DNA of 7,134 bases from Pseudomonadota bacterium. Lineage in GTDB: Bacteria > Pseudomonadota > Alphaproteobacteria > Rhizobiales > Devosiaceae. The DNA is taken from contig JAEZBF010000114.1 in the NCBI GenBank assembly GCA_023427545.1, positions 1-7,134 of the forward strand. The letters run 5' to 3'. The first letter of the stretch is position 1. Each line of letters starts with the position of its first letter. The notes beneath the pieces are model-generated. The model saw nothing but the letters and a program-made list of their open reading frames with translations, did no database searches and was not told where the DNA came from. Positions 5,897 to 7,134 of this stretch are shown here, in pieces. Made by a program: the position numbers and the translations under genes.

Positions 5897-5909
5897 GGAG
5901 GTTGAGGAG

Positions 5910-6281
5910 ATGAGCGATACAGTGGCGGACGACGATCCGCAGAACTGGTCAGCTGAGCACGATGCGGTCGCAGCAGCACCGTCGCACCACGACGTGCTCT
6001 ACGAGGACGACGTCATCCGGGTCGTTTCGGTGAGCGTCGGGCCAGGGGAAACCGAGCCGGCCCATCACCATCGCTGGCCGTCGGTGTTCGTGATCGACAG
6101 GCTTGTGAAACTGCGGGATTTCGATGGCGCCGGAAACGAGATACCGCTGCCGATCCCGGACGAGTTCGAACTGCCCCTTACGATCAAGATGCCGCCGCAG
6201 CCGCTGCACTATGTTCGCAATGAGGACACCCGGCCGTTCCATGGGACCCGAATCGAGTTCAAGCGGGGTTTTGCCGTCTGA
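5910..6281 (+). CDS. Small single-domain cupin protein
   Basis: A 123-residue single-domain cupin. The conserved part begins HHDVLYEDDVIRVVSVSVGPGE. Cupin motif 1 is AHHHRWPSV (51-59), providing the His-x-His metal ligands (His52-His54) but without the usual Glu. Motif 2 is PPQPLHYVRNED (95-106), with His100 and the H-x3-N pattern (Asn104). It probably binds a metal; whether it is an enzyme (isomerase, dioxygenase, lyase) or a sensor cannot be told. There is no signal peptide. ATG at 5910 is chosen because GGAGGT (5897-5902) precedes it by seven bases; the open frame back to 5874 would translate through the operator. The divergent LacI-family gene is the likely regulator, suggesting a role in using a sugar, sugar acid or related small molecule. 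Confidence 0.8.
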   Translation: MSDTVADDDPQNWSAEHDAVAAAPSHHDVLYEDDVIRVVSVSVGPGETEPAHHHRWPSVFVIDRLVKLRDFDGAGNEIPLPIPDEFELPLTIKMPPQPLHYVRNEDTRPFHGTRIEFKRGFAV

Positions 6282-6303
6282 CGTCGTGCGCATCAGGTGC
6301 GGT

Positions 6304-6323
6304 GGGCGCCGCAGTTCGCGCCC
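6304..6323. terminator. Possible hairpin between convergent cupin and ftsK ends
   Basis: GGGCGC (6304-6309) and GCGCCC (6318-6323) form a 6-bp all-GC stem with an eight-base loop in the 48-bp gap between the two converging stop codons. No T-tract follows in either direction, so it is only a weak candidate for a bidirectional terminator. An overlapping alternative is TGCGG/CCGCA (6298-6313). Confidence 0.3.
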
Positions 6324-6329
6324 TCGCAC

Positions 6330-7134
6330 TCAGTACCCGTCGGCGTTGTTCCCCACGAGGATCTCGCGCTTGCCGGAATGGTTGGCGGGCGAGATGACGC
6401 CCTCCTTCTCCATCCGCTCGATCAGGGTCGCGGCCTTGTTGTAGCCGATGGCGAGGCGGCGCTGGATGTAGGAGGTCGAGGCCTTCTTGTCCTGCAGCAC
6501 GATGTTGACGGCCTTGTCGTAGAGCTCGTCGCCCGAGCCTCCGAACTCGTCGTCCCCGCCGCCGCCCATCTCATCGGGAGCGAGTTCGTCCTCGTCCGCC
6601 GTGATCGAGTCGAGGTAGTCCGGCGCACCCTGGCTCTTGAGGTGGTTAACGATCGCCTCGACCTCGCCGTCGGAGACGAAGGCGCCGTGCAGGCGCCGGA
6701 TGCGGCCGCCACCCGCCATGTAGAGCATGTCGCCATTGCCCAGCAGCTGCTCGGCCCCCTGCTCGCCCAGGATGGTGCGGCTATCGATCTTGGACGTGAC
6801 CTGGAAGGTGATGCGGGTCGGGAAGTTGGCCTTGATCGTGCCGGTGATGACGTCCACCGACGGGCGCTGCGTCGCCGTGACCATGTGGATGCCGGCAGCG
6901 CGCGCCATCTGGGCGAGGCGCTGGTTCGCGCCTTCGATATCCTTGCCGGCGACCATCATCAGATCTGCCATCTCGTCGATGATGACGACGATATACGGCA
7001 TTGCATCAAGGTCGAGATGTTCCGTCTCGTAGATCGCCTCGCCTGTCTCCCGGGCGAAGCCGGTCTGCACCGTGCGGGTAATCTGCTCGCCCTTCTGCTT
7101 TGCCTGCGCGACACGCTGGTTGAAGCCGTCGATG
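6330..7134 (-). CDS. ftsK: DNA translocase FtsK, C-terminal part (partial)
   Basis: The last 267 residues of FtsK; the gene continues beyond the right edge, and the visible frame opens IDGFNQRVAQAKQKGE. FtsK is the septum-anchored ATPase that pumps chromosome ends apart at division and activates Xer recombination at dif. Walker B is VVIIDEMADLMM. The segment QMARAAGIHMVTATQRPSV and the TRITFQVTSKIDSRTILGEQGAEQLLG region are hallmark motor-domain sequences. An acidic Gly-rich linker (DEDELAPDEMGGGGDDEF) leads to the gamma winged-helix domain, DELYDKAVNIV...ASTSYIQRRLAIGYNKAATLIERMEKEGVI, which reads polarity sequences on the chromosome. Walker A and the membrane part lie outside the window. 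In related genomes lolA and xth commonly follow on the same strand; here the lacI/cupin pair intervenes. Confidence 0.97.
   Translation of the reverse strand, partial: IDGFNQRVAQAKQKGEQITRTVQTGFARETGEAIYETEHLDLDAMPYIVVIIDEMADLMMVAGKDIEGANQRLAQMARAAGIHMVTATQRPSVDVITGTIKANFPTRITFQVTSKIDSRTILGEQGAEQLLGNGDMLYMAGGGRIRRLHGAFVSDGEVEAIVNHLKSQGAPDYLDSITADEDELAPDEMGGGGDDEFGGSGDELYDKAVNIVLQDKKASTSYIQRRLAIGYNKAATLIERMEKEGVISPANHSGKREILVGNNADGY

Noticed and set aside
5874..5909. Upstream start giving a 135-residue cupin
   Set aside because: It would translate through the 20-bp palindrome and ignores the strong GGAGGT correctly placed for ATG 5910.
1..7134. CRISPR array, insertion sequence, tRNA or prophage remains
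   Set aside because: No regularly spaced repeats, transposase or integrase motifs, tRNA-like cloverleaf or phage proteins were seen on either strand.

Overview
The window looks like chromosomal DNA from a GC-rich alphaproteobacterium, most plausibly a member of Hyphomicrobiales such as a Devosia-like genus. The reasons are high GC with dense coding, the ftsK / lolA-like / xth gene neighbourhood familiar from that order, and the character of the proteins. The placement is inferred from content; no rRNA or other phylogenetic marker is present.

Left part (1-2522): the first 13 codons of a leftward gene with a signal-peptide-like start, preceded by a leader that can fold into several hairpins; a leftward stand-alone cyclic-nucleotide-binding-domain protein without a DNA-binding domain; then, divergently, a small conserved protein of unknown function followed by a GH4 alpha-galactosidase (melA). 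Middle part (2523-4640): a second stand-alone cNMP-binding-domain protein (rightward), whose 3' end overlaps, tail to tail, the 3' end of exodeoxyribonuclease III (leftward). Xth is probably co-transcribed with the LolA-like periplasmic carrier just upstream of it. Right part (4641-7134): a LacI-family repressor (leftward) and a small cupin (rightward), sharing a short divergent promoter region with two perfect palindromic operators, then the C-terminal half of the FtsK DNA translocase (leftward, cut by the window edge).

The housekeeping backbone is ftsK-lolA-xth, all leftward. The lacI-cupin pair sits between ftsK and lolA and reads as a self-contained accessory cassette. One palindrome overlaps the predicted cupin transcription start and the other overlaps the predicted lacI start, so the repressor probably controls both the cupin and itself. 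The inducer and the cupin substrate cannot be read from the sequence. MelA could supply galactose from melibiose/raffinose-type sugars, but no sugar transporter lies in the window and no copy of the LacI operator was seen upstream of melA.

I found no tRNA, rRNA, CRISPR array, insertion sequence or integrase. No stretch longer than 300 bases lacks a gene. The longest gaps are 2523-2673, 42-182 and 4641-4761, and each is described in the features. No clearly new multi-gene system is visible. The best leads are the compact lacI/cupin switch, the pair of HTH-less cNMP-domain proteins with complementary motif losses, the structured leader at the left edge, and the over-long Xth.
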